Shown in pieces: positions 53,083 to 62,485 of a stretch of 64,000 nt of DNA. The stretch is from Corynebacterium sp. P3-F1 (lineage in GTDB: Bacteria > Actinomycetota > Actinomycetes > Mycobacteriales > Mycobacteriaceae), in contig NZ_CP129965.1 of NCBI RefSeq assembly GCF_030503635.1, positions 1,922,001 through 1,986,000 of the forward strand, read 5' to 3'. Within the stretch, counting starts at the first letter, position 1. Each line of letters starts with the position of its first letter. Both the position numbers and the translations under genes were made by a program. Below the pieces are notes generated by a model. That model saw only the letters and a list, made by a program, of their open reading frames with translations. It ran no database searches and had not been told where the DNA came from.

Positions 53083-54372
53083 ATGTCTGAAGATTTCCGC
53101 TACCAAGACCTTGCCTCGCTCGACCCGGATGTTTACGAGCAGATTCTCGGGGAGGTGTCCCGCCAGCGCAACACGCTCGAGATGATCGCGTCGGAGAACT
53201 TCGTTCCGCGTGCGGTGCTGCAGGCCCAGGGGTCTGTCCTGACGAACAAATACGCGGAGGGGTACCCGGGGCGCCGCTACTACGGCGGCTGCGAAAACGT
53301 CGACGTCATCGAGAACATCGCGCGCGACCGCGCCACGCAGCTTTTCGACGCCGAATACGCCAACGTCCAGCCCCACTCCGGTGCCCAGGCAAACGCGGCT
53401 GTCCTGCACGCGCTGATCAAGCCGGGTGACACCATCATGGGTCTGTCGCTGGAGCACGGCGGCCACCTTACCCACGGCATGAAGATCAACTTCTCCGGCC
53501 GCCTGTACAACGTCGTCGCTTACGAAGTGGATCCGGAGACCATGCTCATCGACATGGACAAGGTCCGCGAGCTGGCGCTCGAGCACCGTCCGCAGGTGAT
53601 CATCGCGGGCTGGTCCGCATACCCGCGCACCGTCGATTTCGCGGCGTTCCGCTCCATCGCTGACGAGGTCGGCGCATACCTGTGGACCGACATGGCGCAC
53701 TTCGCCGGTCTCGTCGCGGCTGGCCTGCACCCGTCGCCGGTGCCGCACTCCGATGTGGTGTCCACCACGATCCACAAGACTCTGGGCGGACCGCGTTCCG
53801 GCATGATCCTGGCCAAGCAGGACTACGCCAAGGCACTGAACTCAGCAGTCTTCCCCGGCCAGCAGGGCGGCCCGCTCATGCACGTGGTGGCTGCGAAGGC
53901 GACCGCGCTGAAGATCGCGGGCACCGAGGAGTTCAAGAACCGTCAGGAGCGCACCCTTGAGGGAGCGCGCATCCTGGCTGAGCGCCTCACCGCTGCCGAC
54001 TGCACAGCGGCCGGTATCGACGTGCTCACCGGAGGCACCGACGTCCACCTCGTGCTCGCGGACCTGCGCCACTCCGAGCTTGACGGCCAGCAGGCGGAGG
54101 ACCTGCTCCACTCTGTCGGCATCACCGTCAACCGCAACGCTGTGCCGAACGACCCGCGTCCGCCGATGGTCACCTCCGGCCTGCGTATCGGCACGTCAGC
54201 TCTGGCCACCCGCGGTTTTGATCAGGCCGCATTCACGGAGACCGCCGACATCATCGGCACCGCACTCGCTCAGGGCAAGGGTGCGGACGTGGAGGGGTTG
54301 CGGGCGCGCGTCGACAAGCTCGCGCAGGACTTCCCGCTCTACCCGGGCCTCGAAGACTGGAAGATGCTCTAA
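53083..54372 (+). CDS. glyA: Serine hydroxymethyltransferase
   Basis: 429 residues, normal length. It interconverts serine and glycine with tetrahydrofolate, using PLP. The PLP Lys lies in [35 protein letters not shown] and [15 protein letters not shown] are conserved. The ATG at 53083 follows an AAAGGAACCCC site; an upstream in-frame start would add 15 unconserved residues. A CATACT hexamer at 53041 may be the -10 element. Confidence 0.96.
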   Translation: MSEDFRYQDLASLDPDVYEQILGEVSRQRNTLEMIASENFVPRAVLQAQGSVLTNKYAEGYPGRRYYGGCENVDVIENIARDRATQLFDAEYANVQPHSGAQANAAVLHALIKPGDTIMGLSLEHGGHLTHGMKINFSGRLYNVVAYEVDPETMLIDMDKVRELALEHRPQVIIAGWSAYPRTVDFAAFRSIADEVGAYLWTDMAHFAGLVAAGLHPSPVPHSDVVSTTIHKTLGGPRSGMILAKQDYAKALNSAVFPGQQGGPLMHVVAAKATALKIAGTEEFKNRQERTLEGARILAERLTAADCTAAGIDVLTGGTDVHLVLADLRHSELDGQQAEDLLHSVGITVNRNAVPNDPRPPMVTSGLRIGTSALATRGFDQAAFTETADIIGTALAQGKGADVEGLRARVDKLAQDFPLYPGLEDWKML

Positions 54373-54719
54373 GCGTCGCTTCCGCGCTCTTCGGCGTGGA
54401 TGCGCCGCGCCTCGGAGAGCCACGCCGGCTGATCACCCAGGAGCTCCTTGATCTCCGGGGTAGTCAGCGGCTTATCCATGCCATTTTTCTTCAGCGCCGT
54501 GATGCTGACACCCAGCTTGCGGGCAACCTCGGGGCGGGGGTGGGGGCCCTCGGCGCGCAGCGTGGTCAGCCACTCCGGCGGTGTGTCCTGCAGCTCGCGC
54601 AACTGTGCGTGGGTGATTCCGCCTTCCTGGAATTCGGGCGGCGTCGCGGGCAGGTAAATCCCCAGCTTCTTCGCTGCGGTGGCGGGCTTCATCGCTGTGC
54701 TTGACGGCTGTTCGCTCAT
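54369..54719 (-). CDS. DUF5997-type hypothetical protein
   Basis: 116 residues: [22 protein letters not shown], then [60 protein letters not shown]. The repeated 'P-EWL' phrase and the [16 protein letters not shown] helix-turn-helix-like segment match DUF5997 proteins, often found divergent from a LysR-substrate-type gene as here. The ATG at 54719 is 22 bp from that divergent gene. It overlaps the glyA end by 4 bp. Confidence 0.75.
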   Translation of the reverse strand: MSEQPSSTAMKPATAAKKLGIYLPATPPEFQEGGITHAQLRELQDTPPEWLTTLRAEGPHPRPEVARKLGVSITALKKNGMDKPLTTPEIKELLGDQPAWLSEARRIHAEERGSDA

Positions 54720-54741
54720 GCCCAAACGGTAGCATCGTGGC

Positions 54742-55716
54742 ATGCTGCGCCTCGCCTTCGTCACTGGAACCGAACCCGGCAAATGGTTCTCTCGCTACCG
54801 CGAAACCACCGACCACGGGCTCGAGGACATCCCCAGCGACGATCCGTTCGCCATGCTTATCGACGACCGCGCCGACCTCGCCCTCCTCCGCCTCCCCGAC
54901 CCCCGCATCGGCGCCCCGGGGGAGTGGTTCCACCAGGTGAAGCTCTACCCGGAGAAGCCCGGTGTGGCCGTGCCGAAAGACTCCGTCTATGCCGAGCTGT
55001 ATGCCAAAGGCGGGGAAGCTGTGCGACTTTCTGACCTCGCCGACGAGCACGTCAACTACCGCTTTGGTGTAGACAACAACGCTGGTGCAGGTGAGTACGG
55101 CGCGTCGAGCGCGGACGGCGGCTCGGACGTGAATGAGAGCGTGGGCGCGGGTGCGAGTAGCAGCTCGGGTGCTGGGAACTCGATCGATGATCTGCGTGCG
55201 GCACTACAGGTTGTGGCGGCGAACGTCGGCGTCGCATTCGCGCCAGCGCCGCTTCTCAAGATGCTGTCGAAGAAGCAGGTAGTAGTTCTCGAGGTGCTCT
55301 ATGACGGATCTGGTGCGCAACGAGTGGGCGCTGAGTTGGGAGTCGCCGGTGCGGTTGCCGAGCCGGGCGCTGCCGGCGCGGGAGTTGCTGATGCTGGAGT
55401 TGCTGGGTCTGGTGCCGTGCCGGGTGCTGCCGGCGCCCCAAGGCCGGCTGAGACGAGCATCGCTCTTGTGTGGAAGGTCGAGAACGATTCCGAGGCGATT
55501 CAGGACTTCGTGGGAGTGGCGAAGGGGAGGACGAGGAACTCGTCGAGGGGCGGGGGAGTCTCGAGGGGCAAGGAAGCGTCGGAAGGCGGGGGAACGTCGA
55601 AAAGCGGGCGCGCGAGCGTAAAAGGGGACAGGAAAGTTAAGGGCAAAACCAGTGCGCAGCGCAAGGGAGTCCGATCAAAACACCCTAAAACGGGGGTGTG
55701 GAAGAATCGGAGGTGA
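54742..55716 (+). CDS. LysR substrate-binding-like protein without HTH
   Basis: 324 residues. The start (LRLAFVTGTEPGKWFSRYRE) and later VVAANVGVAFAPAPLLKML resemble the effector domain of LysR regulators, but there is no N-terminal DNA-binding domain. Two low-complexity inserts interrupt it: a Gly/Ser/Ala stretch at about 115-150 and an Ala/Gly repeat at about 195-235. The last 50 residues are very basic (Lys/Arg/Gly/Ser), which could bind nucleic acid. One exact and one variant copy of the GCTTATCGACG word lie in it. Confidence 0.7.
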   Translation: MLRLAFVTGTEPGKWFSRYRETTDHGLEDIPSDDPFAMLIDDRADLALLRLPDPRIGAPGEWFHQVKLYPEKPGVAVPKDSVYAELYAKGGEAVRLSDLADEHVNYRFGVDNNAGAGEYGASSADGGSDVNESVGAGASSSSGAGNSIDDLRAALQVVAANVGVAFAPAPLLKMLSKKQVVVLEVLYDGSGAQRVGAELGVAGAVAEPGAAGAGVADAGVAGSGAVPGAAGAPRPAETSIALVWKVENDSEAIQDFVGVAKGRTRNSSRGGGVSRGKEASEGGGTSKSGRASVKGDRKVKGKTSAQRKGVRSKHPKTGVWKNRR

Positions 55717-55779
55717 AACAAAGTTGCATAATGGTGAACTGTCAACATTAGAAATTGTTTACGAAAGGATACTTAAATT

Positions 55780-56337
55780 ATGAACCGCAAGTTTGGTGCA
55801 GCCGCCGCAGCAATCGCTCTGTCCGCAGGTCTTGTCGCTTGCTCCAACGACGAAGGCGACGTCAAAGAAGTTGAGGCAACCGAAACCGATACCGCTACCG
55901 TGACCTCCGCTACCGCTGAGAGCGAGACCGCTGCTTCGGAAGCTGACGCTGCTGCGGCGGACGGTGAGACCACCGAGATCACCACTCAGGACGGCGAGAA
56001 GGTCGTTGTTCCGGCGGCTGCCGCTAACGCTCCGGAGGAGCTCGGCCTGGGCAACTGGGGTGACCCGTTCAACGTCGAGACCACCGAGGACGGCGCAACC
56101 CTCATCGAGTACGACGCTGAGAAGAACATCGTCTACTCCGAGGAGACGGGTGCTGTGCCGCTGGTCGGCGAGATCGCTAAGACCTGGAAGAAGGACGGTG
56201 GCCTGAAGAACGAGATCGGCCTGCCGCTGAAGGCTGAGGACAAGCGTTCTGACGACAACGGCTGGATCCAGGAGTTCCAGAACGGCACCATCGAGTGGCT
56301 CGAGGAGAACGGCGAGTTCGGCGCCAAAATCAGCTAA
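55780..56337 (+). CDS. LGFP-repeat lipoprotein
   Basis: 185 residues. The signal peptide ends in LVAC, a lipobox with Cys at residue 21. An acidic Thr/Glu/Ala linker of about 60 residues is followed by LGFP-type repeat sequence (VGEIAKTWKKDGGLKNEIGLP, then DDNGWIQEFQNGTIEW). LGFP repeats in corynebacteria associate with the cell envelope and arabinogalactan. AAAGGATAC precedes the ATG. Confidence 0.85.
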   Translation: MNRKFGAAAAAIALSAGLVACSNDEGDVKEVEATETDTATVTSATAESETAASEADAAAADGETTEITTQDGEKVVVPAAAANAPEELGLGNWGDPFNVETTEDGATLIEYDAEKNIVYSEETGAVPLVGEIAKTWKKDGGLKNEIGLPLKAEDKRSDDNGWIQEFQNGTIEWLEENGEFGAKIS

Positions 56338-56394
56338 CTACCTGCACGATTGAGGTTTAACGGAAGTTAACCTTACATCGATGTAATTTACACT

Positions 56395-56470
56395 TTGCTC
56401 CTCTAGTGTGGCAGGTGTCAGGCACCGCGAAGAACGGTCCTGGCTACCACCAACCGCACTAGGGGAGCAA
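56395..56470 (+). promoter_or_regulatory. phoH2 leader with RBS-sequestering inverted repeat
   Basis: TTGCTCCTCTAGTGTGG (56395-56411) can pair with CCGCACTAGGGGAGCAA (56454-56470), 17 positions with two mismatches. The right arm contains the AGGGGAG ribosome-binding site of the following gene, so pairing would hide it. TGTAAT at 56382-56387 is a possible -10 element and would start the RNA near the left arm. Confidence 0.55.
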
Positions 56471-56474
56471 GTTC

Positions 56475-57848
56475 ATGTTTGACCCTTCTGTTAGCCATCT
56501 TGAAACTGCCGGCGCTCGAATGGAAAGCGCGGGCGACAATCCCGAACAACTCACATCGCCCGCCGCACTGAAAACTTATGTGCTGGACACCTCGGTTCTG
56601 TTGTCCGATCCGTGGGCGCTGAGAAAGTTCGCGGAGCACAGCGTTGTTCTCCCGCTCGTGGTCGTCACGGAACTCGAGCAAAAACGTCATCACCCAGAGC
56701 TTGGCTGGTTCGCCCGCCAAGCTCTTCGCTTTTTGGAGGACCTGCGCCAGGACTACGACCGGCTGGACGAGCCCATGCCGGTCAATATCGACGGCGGCAC
56801 CGTTCGGGTGGAGCTGAACCACCAGGACCAAACGAACCTTCCTGCTGCGCTGCGCGGGCCGGAGAATGACAACCGAATTCTGGCGTGCGCCTTCAACTTC
56901 ATGCAGGAGGGTAAGGACACCGTTCTGGTGACCAAGGACGTGCCGCTGCGCGTGAAAGCGGGCGCGGTCGGTTTGGCGGCGCAGGAGTACCGCGCGCAGG
57001 ATGTCGTGCTTACGGGCTACACGGGAATGGCTGAGCTGGAGGTCTCCGGGGAAGAGATCGACGAACTGTATGCCACCGGTTTTGCAGCTATTGACACTGG
57101 TGATCTCCCGGTGCATTGCGGTTTGACGCTGAACGCGGGGAGGCAGTCTGCTCTTGCGCGGGTGGCACCAAGCGGAGGCGTGAAACTCGTCCGCGGCGAC
57201 GCCGACGCTTTCGGATTGTCCGGCAGAAGCGCCGAGCAGCGGGTTGCGCTCGATCTGCTTCTCGACGACACCGTCGGCATCGTCTCCATCGGCGGCCGCG
57301 CCGGAACCGGTAAGTCCGCGCTTGCTCTGTGCGCAGGGCTGGAGTCGGTTTTGGAGCGCGGAGAGCACAAACGCATCATTGTTTTCCGGCCGCTGTACGC
57401 GGTAGGCGGGCAGAACTTGGGCTACCTTCCGGGCGATGAGATGGAGAAGATGAACCCGTGGTCTCAGGCGGTGTACGACACATTGGAAGGCGTTGTTTCG
57501 GACAATGTGCTCGAAGAAGTCGCAGCGCGTGATCTGCTGGAGGTGCTGCCGCTCACGCACATCCGCGGCCGCAGCCTGCACGATGCGTTCGTGATTGTCG
57601 ACGAAGCGCAATCCCTTGAGCGCAACGTCCTGTTGACGGTTCTTTCGCGTCTCGGCCGCGGCTCACGCGTGGTTCTCACGCACGACGTCGCACAGCGCGA
57701 CAACTTGCGGGTGGGGCGGCATGACGGCGTGCAGGCGGTGATCGAGAAGCTCAAAGGGCAGGATCTGTTCGCTCACGTGACACTTACCCGCTCCGAGCGT
57801 TCTCCGATTGCAGAGCTGGTTACCGACTTGCTCGAGGACCATGCGTAA
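56475..57848 (+). CDS. phoH2: PhoH2: PIN domain-PhoH ATPase fusion
   Basis: 457 residues. The N-terminal PIN nuclease domain begins [17 protein letters not shown] with the first Asp, continues with [14 protein letters not shown] and ends with NDNRILACA and [13 protein letters not shown]. The PhoH half follows: [17 protein letters not shown] (Walker A), [31 protein letters not shown] (Walker B) and SRVVLTHD. PhoH2 proteins are ATP-driven RNA helicase-nucleases. AGGGGAG lies 8 bases before the ATG, inside an inverted repeat. Confidence 0.93.
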   Translation: MFDPSVSHLETAGARMESAGDNPEQLTSPAALKTYVLDTSVLLSDPWALRKFAEHSVVLPLVVVTELEQKRHHPELGWFARQALRFLEDLRQDYDRLDEPMPVNIDGGTVRVELNHQDQTNLPAALRGPENDNRILACAFNFMQEGKDTVLVTKDVPLRVKAGAVGLAAQEYRAQDVVLTGYTGMAELEVSGEEIDELYATGFAAIDTGDLPVHCGLTLNAGRQSALARVAPSGGVKLVRGDADAFGLSGRSAEQRVALDLLLDDTVGIVSIGGRAGTGKSALALCAGLESVLERGEHKRIIVFRPLYAVGGQNLGYLPGDEMEKMNPWSQAVYDTLEGVVSDNVLEEVAARDLLEVLPLTHIRGRSLHDAFVIVDEAQSLERNVLLTVLSRLGRGSRVVLTHDVAQRDNLRVGRHDGVQAVIEKLKGQDLFAHVTLTRSERSPIAELVTDLLEDHA

Positions 57849-57884
57849 GCAGGTAATTCACAGGCCGAGAAAGGCAGTTGTACG

Positions 57885-58559
57885 ATGGTCGCCATGCCGA
57901 ATCGCGATTTCACGATCCGTCCCATCCGTCCTGAGGATTACCCGCAGGTCCGCGACATCTACGAATCTGGCCTCGGTACGGGCCACGCTTCGTACGAGAC
58001 CGAGGGGCCGACGTGGGCGAAATTTGCCACCAACAAAATCATCGAGACGGTCTTCGTCGCCGTCGAGCCTGACGACGATGACAAGGTCCTCGGCTGGGTC
58101 GCCGCCGCTCAGGCGTCCACCCGTTCCGTGTTCCACGGGGTCGTCGAGGATTCCATCTACATTCATGCGGATGCCCGCGGACGCGGCGTGTCCGGGGCGC
58201 TGCTGGACAAGCTGATCCAGACCTGCAAGGACTTGAACAAGTGGTCCATTCACTCGTGGATCTTTCCCGAGAACGAGGGCTCTGCTGGCCTGCATGTGTC
58301 TCGCGGGTTTGTGAAAGTGGGCACCTACCACCAGATGGCCAAGATGACCTACGGGGAGATGGCTGGCACGTGGCGTGACACTGACATTTACGAGTTGCTG
58401 CTGCCGAAGCCGGGAAAGAAGCCCGCTGCAGGTGAAAATGGGGCTCAGCCCGAGACCGGGGGCGCGACCGGAAGCGCGACCGACGGTGGTGCCGCAGCCG
58501 GTGCCGACGCGAGCAAGAGCGATGCCGCGAGCAGGAGCGATGCCGCCGCTACCGATTAG
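57885..58559 (+). CDS. GNAT acetyltransferase, phosphinothricin acetyltransferase-like
   Basis: 224 residues, of which the first 165 form a GNAT domain: FTIRPIRPEDYPQVRDIYESGLGTGHASYET, the acetyl-CoA loop IHADARGRGVSGALLDKLI, and IFPENEGSAGLHVSRGFVKVGTYHQM. This spacing fits the phosphinothricin/methionine sulfoximine acetyltransferase group. The remaining 60 residues are a low-complexity Gly/Ala/Ser/Asp tail. An in-frame ATG at 57894 is an equally good start. A strong terminator follows. Confidence 0.85.
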   Translation: MVAMPNRDFTIRPIRPEDYPQVRDIYESGLGTGHASYETEGPTWAKFATNKIIETVFVAVEPDDDDKVLGWVAAAQASTRSVFHGVVEDSIYIHADARGRGVSGALLDKLIQTCKDLNKWSIHSWIFPENEGSAGLHVSRGFVKVGTYHQMAKMTYGEMAGTWRDTDIYELLLPKPGKKPAAGENGAQPETGGATGSATDGGAAAGADASKSDAASRSDAAATD

Positions 58560-58570
58560 GACAAAATAAG

Positions 58571-58612
58571 AGAGCCGGTGCTGGTCAGGAGATGACTGGC
58601 ACCGGCTCTTTT
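58571..58612. terminator. Bidirectional terminator
   Basis: AGAGCCGGTGC pairs with GCACCGGCTCT, with further inner pairing, followed by TTTT. It stands between the acetyltransferase and the convergent DHA2 exporter. Confidence 0.88.
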
Positions 58613-58635
58613 CAGGCTCCGCGTGAGTACGCGCG

Positions 58636-60174
58636 CTATTCCACGGTCTCCTTCAAAGTGTCTTCGCGCACCGGAGTGAGCAGGAGAGCCGCTGTGACGA
58701 CTAGGGGGATGAGCAGGAGGAAAATGGGGGTCAAACCGTCGTTGTAGCTGGTGGCGATGGCGTCGTGAAGTGGCTGCGGCAAACCGTTGACCGCGCCTGG
58801 CGTCATTGATTGAGCGGCGCCGTCCTGGAATGCTTCGGCGTACTTCGCTCCCTCAGGGCCGAGTTGGGCTAGAGCTTCCGGCAACCGGGTTTCCATATTC
58901 TTCTGCATGTTGTGGATGAAGACTGTTCCCACGACGGAGGCACCGACGGACATTCCGATTTGACGGAAGAAGTTGTTGGCGGCTGTCGCAGTGCCCACGA
59001 CGGCGATGGGGAAGGAGTTTTGGACGATGAGGATGAGAACCTGCATCACCATGCCGAGGCCGAAGCCGTAGATGAAGATGTAGAGGCCGAGGGTCCACAG
59101 GCCGGTGTCTGCGGTGAGCCGCGAGAGAAAATAGCACCCAGCTGCAACGACACCGAGACCGACGATCGGGTAGACCTTGTAGTGGCCGCTACGGCTGATC
59201 AGGGCGCCGATGCCAATGGAGGTGATGATCATGCCGCCGACCATCGGGATCATCATCAAACCTGCTTCGGTGGGGTTCATGGAGTGGACCATCTGCAGGT
59301 AAGTCGGCAGGTAGGCCATGACACCTGTCATGGATATGCCCAGAACGACGCTGGCGGCCGTGGTCAGCGCCATGTTGCGGTTGCGGAAGAGCCGCATGGG
59401 AACCAGAGGGTTCTCGGTGCGCAGCTCGACGAGCACGAAGAGAACCGCTGAGATTGCGGAAGTGACCAGCAAACCGATAATGCGGGTGGAGCCCCACGGG
59501 TACTGCAGCCCGCCCCAGGTGGTGGCGAGGATGAGCGTGGAGGTGGCCACAGCCATGAGGGACGCCCCCAGCCAGTCGAAGCGGAAGCCGTCACGCTGAC
59601 CTTTGGACAGGTCGAGGACGATGGATGCCACGGTCATGGCAAGCAGGCCGAGGGGGATGTTCATCCATAATCCCCAGCGCCAGCCCGGGCCGTCGGTGAA
59701 CCAGCCGCCGAGGACGGGGCCGAGGACCGAGGAAATGCCGAAGACGGCGCCCATGACACCCATGTATTTGCCGCGTTCACGGGCGGGAACGACCTCCGCG
59801 ATGATGGCCTGGGAGTTGATCATCATGCCGCCGGCGCCGAAGCCTTGGACGGCGCGGCCGATGATCAGCAGGGTCATCGTGTTGGCGAAACCACCGAGGG
59901 TGGAGCCGATGACAAAGAAGGCGATGCCGGAGATGTAGAACCATTTGCGGCCGAGGCCGTCGCCAAGCTTGCCGTAAATCGGTAGCGCAATGGTCATGGT
60001 GACCATGAACGCGGAGATCACCCAGCTCATGTGCTCGACACCGCCGAGTTCGCCGACGATGGTGGGCAGGGCCGAGGAGAAGATCATCTGCCCGAGCGAG
60101 CTCATCAACATTGTGATCAGCAGCGCTGTGAAGACGAGCCCGACGTTCGGGCCCTTTTTCTTAGTGTTTACCAT
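58636..60174 (-). CDS. DHA2 family MFS drug exporter (EmrB/QacA type)
   Basis: 512 residues with 14 hydrophobic segments. Motif A is KLGDGLGRKWFYI, motif C-like GPVLGGWFTDGPGWRWGLWMNIPLGL is diagnostic of drug:H+ antiporters. It overlaps the upstream TetR-type gene by 7 bp, so the two form an operon in which the regulator presumably controls the pump. The drug is not predictable. Confidence 0.9.
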   Translation of the reverse strand: MVNTKKKGPNVGLVFTALLITMLMSSLGQMIFSSALPTIVGELGGVEHMSWVISAFMVTMTIALPIYGKLGDGLGRKWFYISGIAFFVIGSTLGGFANTMTLLIIGRAVQGFGAGGMMINSQAIIAEVVPARERGKYMGVMGAVFGISSVLGPVLGGWFTDGPGWRWGLWMNIPLGLLAMTVASIVLDLSKGQRDGFRFDWLGASLMAVATSTLILATTWGGLQYPWGSTRIIGLLVTSAISAVLFVLVELRTENPLVPMRLFRNRNMALTTAASVVLGISMTGVMAYLPTYLQMVHSMNPTEAGLMMIPMVGGMIITSIGIGALISRSGHYKVYPIVGLGVVAAGCYFLSRLTADTGLWTLGLYIFIYGFGLGMVMQVLILIVQNSFPIAVVGTATAANNFFRQIGMSVGASVVGTVFIHNMQKNMETRLPEALAQLGPEGAKYAEAFQDGAAQSMTPGAVNGLPQPLHDAIATSYNDGLTPIFLLLIPLVVTAALLLTPVREDTLKETVE

Positions 60175-60779
60175 TCGAGTTTCCTTGCGTAGTCGGTGAT
60201 GAATACAGCGGCGCTGTGGACGGTGTCATGCAGATCTTGGCCGGGTTCGGAGAATTCTGGGTTGAAGGAGGTGATGCTCACCGCGTTTTGAACGAGTTCG
60301 ACGATGGCGTGGATTTCGGCGGTGACGTGGCGCTCGGGGGCGAGTCGGTCGCCGGGGTATCGTTCGAAGTGCTCGCTGAGGGCATCGGAGATGGCCGTGA
60401 AGGTGGCGCGGTGCCGCGCGAGTGCGAGGTTCGCGAGAGTCGGGTTCGACGCGAAGATGCGGCGGCGGCGCTCGATGGTGGCGTTGTCGAGCTCGTCGTC
60501 GTCAGCGAGACTGGTTTCGGAGATGATCAGTGCGACGAGGTTGTCTGCTTGCGTCTCGACGATGCGGCGGAGCGCCTCGTCGGTAACGGTCAGCGGCGCG
60601 GGGCCGAGAACGGCCTCGTCTTTGCTTTCCATGTAGTTGAAGAAGGTGCGGCGGGAAATGCTGGCTTCAGCGCAGATGTCGTCGACGGTGATGTTGTCGA
60701 AGCCGTGTTGTTCGACGAGGTCGGTCGCGCTGTTGATGATGCGTGTGCGAGTTTCTTCGCGCCTTTTGGCTCTATCCAC
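60168..60779 (-). CDS. TetR/AcrR family regulator
   Basis: 203 residues. The N-terminal TetR HTH is clear: RTRIINSATDLVEQHGFDNITVDDICAEASISRRTFFNYMESKDEAV-like region at about residues 8-55, with the SRRTFFNY recognition helix. The ligand domain is variable. GTG 60779 gives the usual N-terminus (VDRAKRREETR) and lies nine bases after TAATCT, so the mRNA should be leaderless. First gene of the pair with the DHA2 exporter. Confidence 0.88.
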   Translation of the reverse strand: MDRAKRREETRTRIINSATDLVEQHGFDNITVDDICAEASISRRTFFNYMESKDEAVLGPAPLTVTDEALRRIVETQADNLVALIISETSLADDDELDNATIERRRRIFASNPTLANLALARHRATFTAISDALSEHFERYPGDRLAPERHVTAEIHAIVELVQNAVSITSFNPEFSEPGQDLHDTVHSAAVFITDYARKLEW

Positions 60780-60787
60780 GAGCAGCC

Positions 60788-60815
60788 AGATTACACCGGG
60801 TGCAACAAAGTGCAA
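60788..60815 (-). promoter_or_regulatory. Promoter and possible operator of tetR-exporter operon
   Basis: On the minus strand TTGCAC (60815-60810) and TAATCT (60793-60788) are 16 bases apart. A second TTGCAC (60805-60800) lies between them, four bases after the first, giving a direct repeat that a TetR-type repressor might bind. Confidence 0.55.
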
Positions 60816-60821
60816 GCATTC

Positions 60822-60832
60822 GCTTTTCGACG
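60822..60832 (+). repeat. Dispersed word, one-base variant GCTTTTCGACG
   Basis: Variant of the dispersed 11-mer in the gap between the tetR-type gene and the fumC terminator. Confidence 0.55.
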
Positions 60833-60851
60833 CCGCCCTGAACCCCGAAAA

Positions 60852-60876
60852 CCCCGGCAGCGTTGCACTGCCGGGG
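60852..60876 (-). terminator. fumC terminator
   Basis: CCCCGGCAG / CTGCCGGGG with a seven-base loop, followed on the minus strand by TTTT. Confidence 0.85.
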
Positions 60877-60898
60877 TGTGGGGGGAGAGAAGATTCCG

Positions 60899-62296
60899 CT
60901 AGTTGCGGTCGGTGTTCGCCATGTCGAGGACGTTGAGGCGGCGGTCCAGCTCTTCCTCAGTCAGGTCGTCGCCGATGAAGCCGAGATCGATAACGGTCTG
61001 GCGGATCGTCTTGCCTTCCTTGAGGGCTGTCTTGGCCACCTTCGCGGCGTTCTCGTAACCGATGGCGGAGTTCAGCGGGGTCACGATGGACGGCGAGGAC
61101 TCGGCGAGGGTCTGCATGCGCTCGACGTTGGGCTCGATGCCGTCGACAAGCTTGGTGGCAAACTGGCGTGCCGTGTTGGCGAGCAGGCGTGCGGATTCGA
61201 GGACGTTGCGCGCCATGACCGGGATGAACACGTTGAGCTCGAACTGGCCCTGTGTGCCAGCGAAGGCGACAGCGGCGTCGTTACCGATGACCTGGGCGGA
61301 GACCTGGGTGGCGGTCTCGCACAGGACCGGGTTGACCTTGCCCGGCATGATGGAGGAGCCCGGCTGGAGGTCCGGCAGGTGGATCTCGGCGAAGCCGGTC
61401 AGCGGGCCGGAGCCCATGAGGCGGATGTCGTTGGCGATCTTGTACAGGGACACGGCGACGGAGCGCATTGCGCCGGAGAACTCGACGAGGCCGTCGCGGT
61501 TGGCCTGCGCCTCGAAGTGGTTTGCCGCTTCGGTGAGCTCCTGGACGCCGGTGAGGTTCTTGAGTTCCTCGGTCACCTTGGCGCCGAAGTCAGCCGGGGT
61601 GTTCAGGCCGGTGCCCACTGCGGTGCCGCCGATCGGCAGCTCGCCCAGGCGGGGCAGGGTTGCTTCGACGCGCGCGATGCCGAGCTCGATCTGGCGAGCG
61701 TAACCGGAGAACTCCTGGCCGAGGGTGACCGGGACGGCGTCCATGAGGTGGGTGCGGCCGGACTTGACCACGTCCTTCCACTCGTTGGCCTTCTTCTCCA
61801 AGGACTCCTGCAGCACCTTCAGGCCCGGGATGAGGTCGTTGACAGCGGCCTCGGTGGCGGCGACGTGCGTCGCGGTCGGGAATGTGTCGTTGGAGGACTG
61901 GCCCATGTTCACGTCGTCGTTCGGGTGGACCTCGACACCGCCTGCCTTGGCGATAGACGCGATGACCTCGTTCGTGTTCATGTTCGAGGAGGTGCCGGAA
62001 CCGGTCTGGAACACGTCGATCGGGAATTCGTCGTTGTGCTGGCCGTCCGCGATTTCCTTGGCGGCGGCGATGATGGCGTCAGCCTTGGCTGCGTCGAGAG
62101 CGCCGGATTCCTTGTTCACCGTCGCGCACGCTGCCTTGAGCAGGCCGAGGGCGCGGATCTGCTGAGCCTCGAGGCCGCGGCCGGAAATGGGGAAGTTCTC
62201 CACGGCACGCTGAGTCTGTGCGCGCCACAGAGCCTGCGCGGGCACCTTCACTTCACCCATGGTGTCGTGCTCGATGCGGTATTCCTGATCAGCCAT
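60899..62296 (-). CDS. fumC: Class II fumarate hydratase
   Basis: 465 residues. TCA-cycle enzyme converting fumarate and malate, iron-independent. The lyase superfamily signature [31 protein letters not shown] and [16 protein letters not shown] are intact. The ATG at 62296 has AAAGGAAG before it and gives the standard N-terminus ([15 protein letters not shown]); the longer open frame upstream is not coding. Confidence 0.96.
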   Translation of the reverse strand: MADQEYRIEHDTMGEVKVPAQALWRAQTQRAVENFPISGRGLEAQQIRALGLLKAACATVNKESGALDAAKADAIIAAAKEIADGQHNDEFPIDVFQTGSGTSSNMNTNEVIASIAKAGGVEVHPNDDVNMGQSSNDTFPTATHVAATEAAVNDLIPGLKVLQESLEKKANEWKDVVKSGRTHLMDAVPVTLGQEFSGYARQIELGIARVEATLPRLGELPIGGTAVGTGLNTPADFGAKVTEELKNLTGVQELTEAANHFEAQANRDGLVEFSGAMRSVAVSLYKIANDIRLMGSGPLTGFAEIHLPDLQPGSSIMPGKVNPVLCETATQVSAQVIGNDAAVAFAGTQGQFELNVFIPVMARNVLESARLLANTARQFATKLVDGIEPNVERMQTLAESSPSIVTPLNSAIGYENAAKVAKTALKEGKTIRQTVIDLGFIGDDLTEEELDRRLNVLDMANTDRN

Positions 62297-62417
62297 AATC
62301 TTCCTTTGAGTTTGTCGCTCGCACGCATCGTGCCGCCGCGGGAATCGTGGCGGATTCTGTGTGCCTGTCCACCCGCGATTATGCCCCAAGCGGAGGTTGG
62401 CGGGAGCCGGAAAGACC

Positions 62418-62451
62418 GAATGTCGCCCCCGCATTGAGGGGGGCGACATTC
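62418..62451 (-). terminator. Hairpin after glpX
   Basis: GAATGTCGCCCCC pairs with GGGGGCGACATTC around a short loop, 35 bp past the glpX stop and before fumC on the same strand; GGTCTTTCC follows. Confidence 0.8.
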
Positions 62452-62485
62452 ATGCGGCGCGGCCGCGCTCGGGAAGCGGCGGGGT

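Noticed and set aside
60899..62437. Long plus-strand frame opposite fumC
   Set aside because: Antisense shadow; fumC carries the complete lyase signature.
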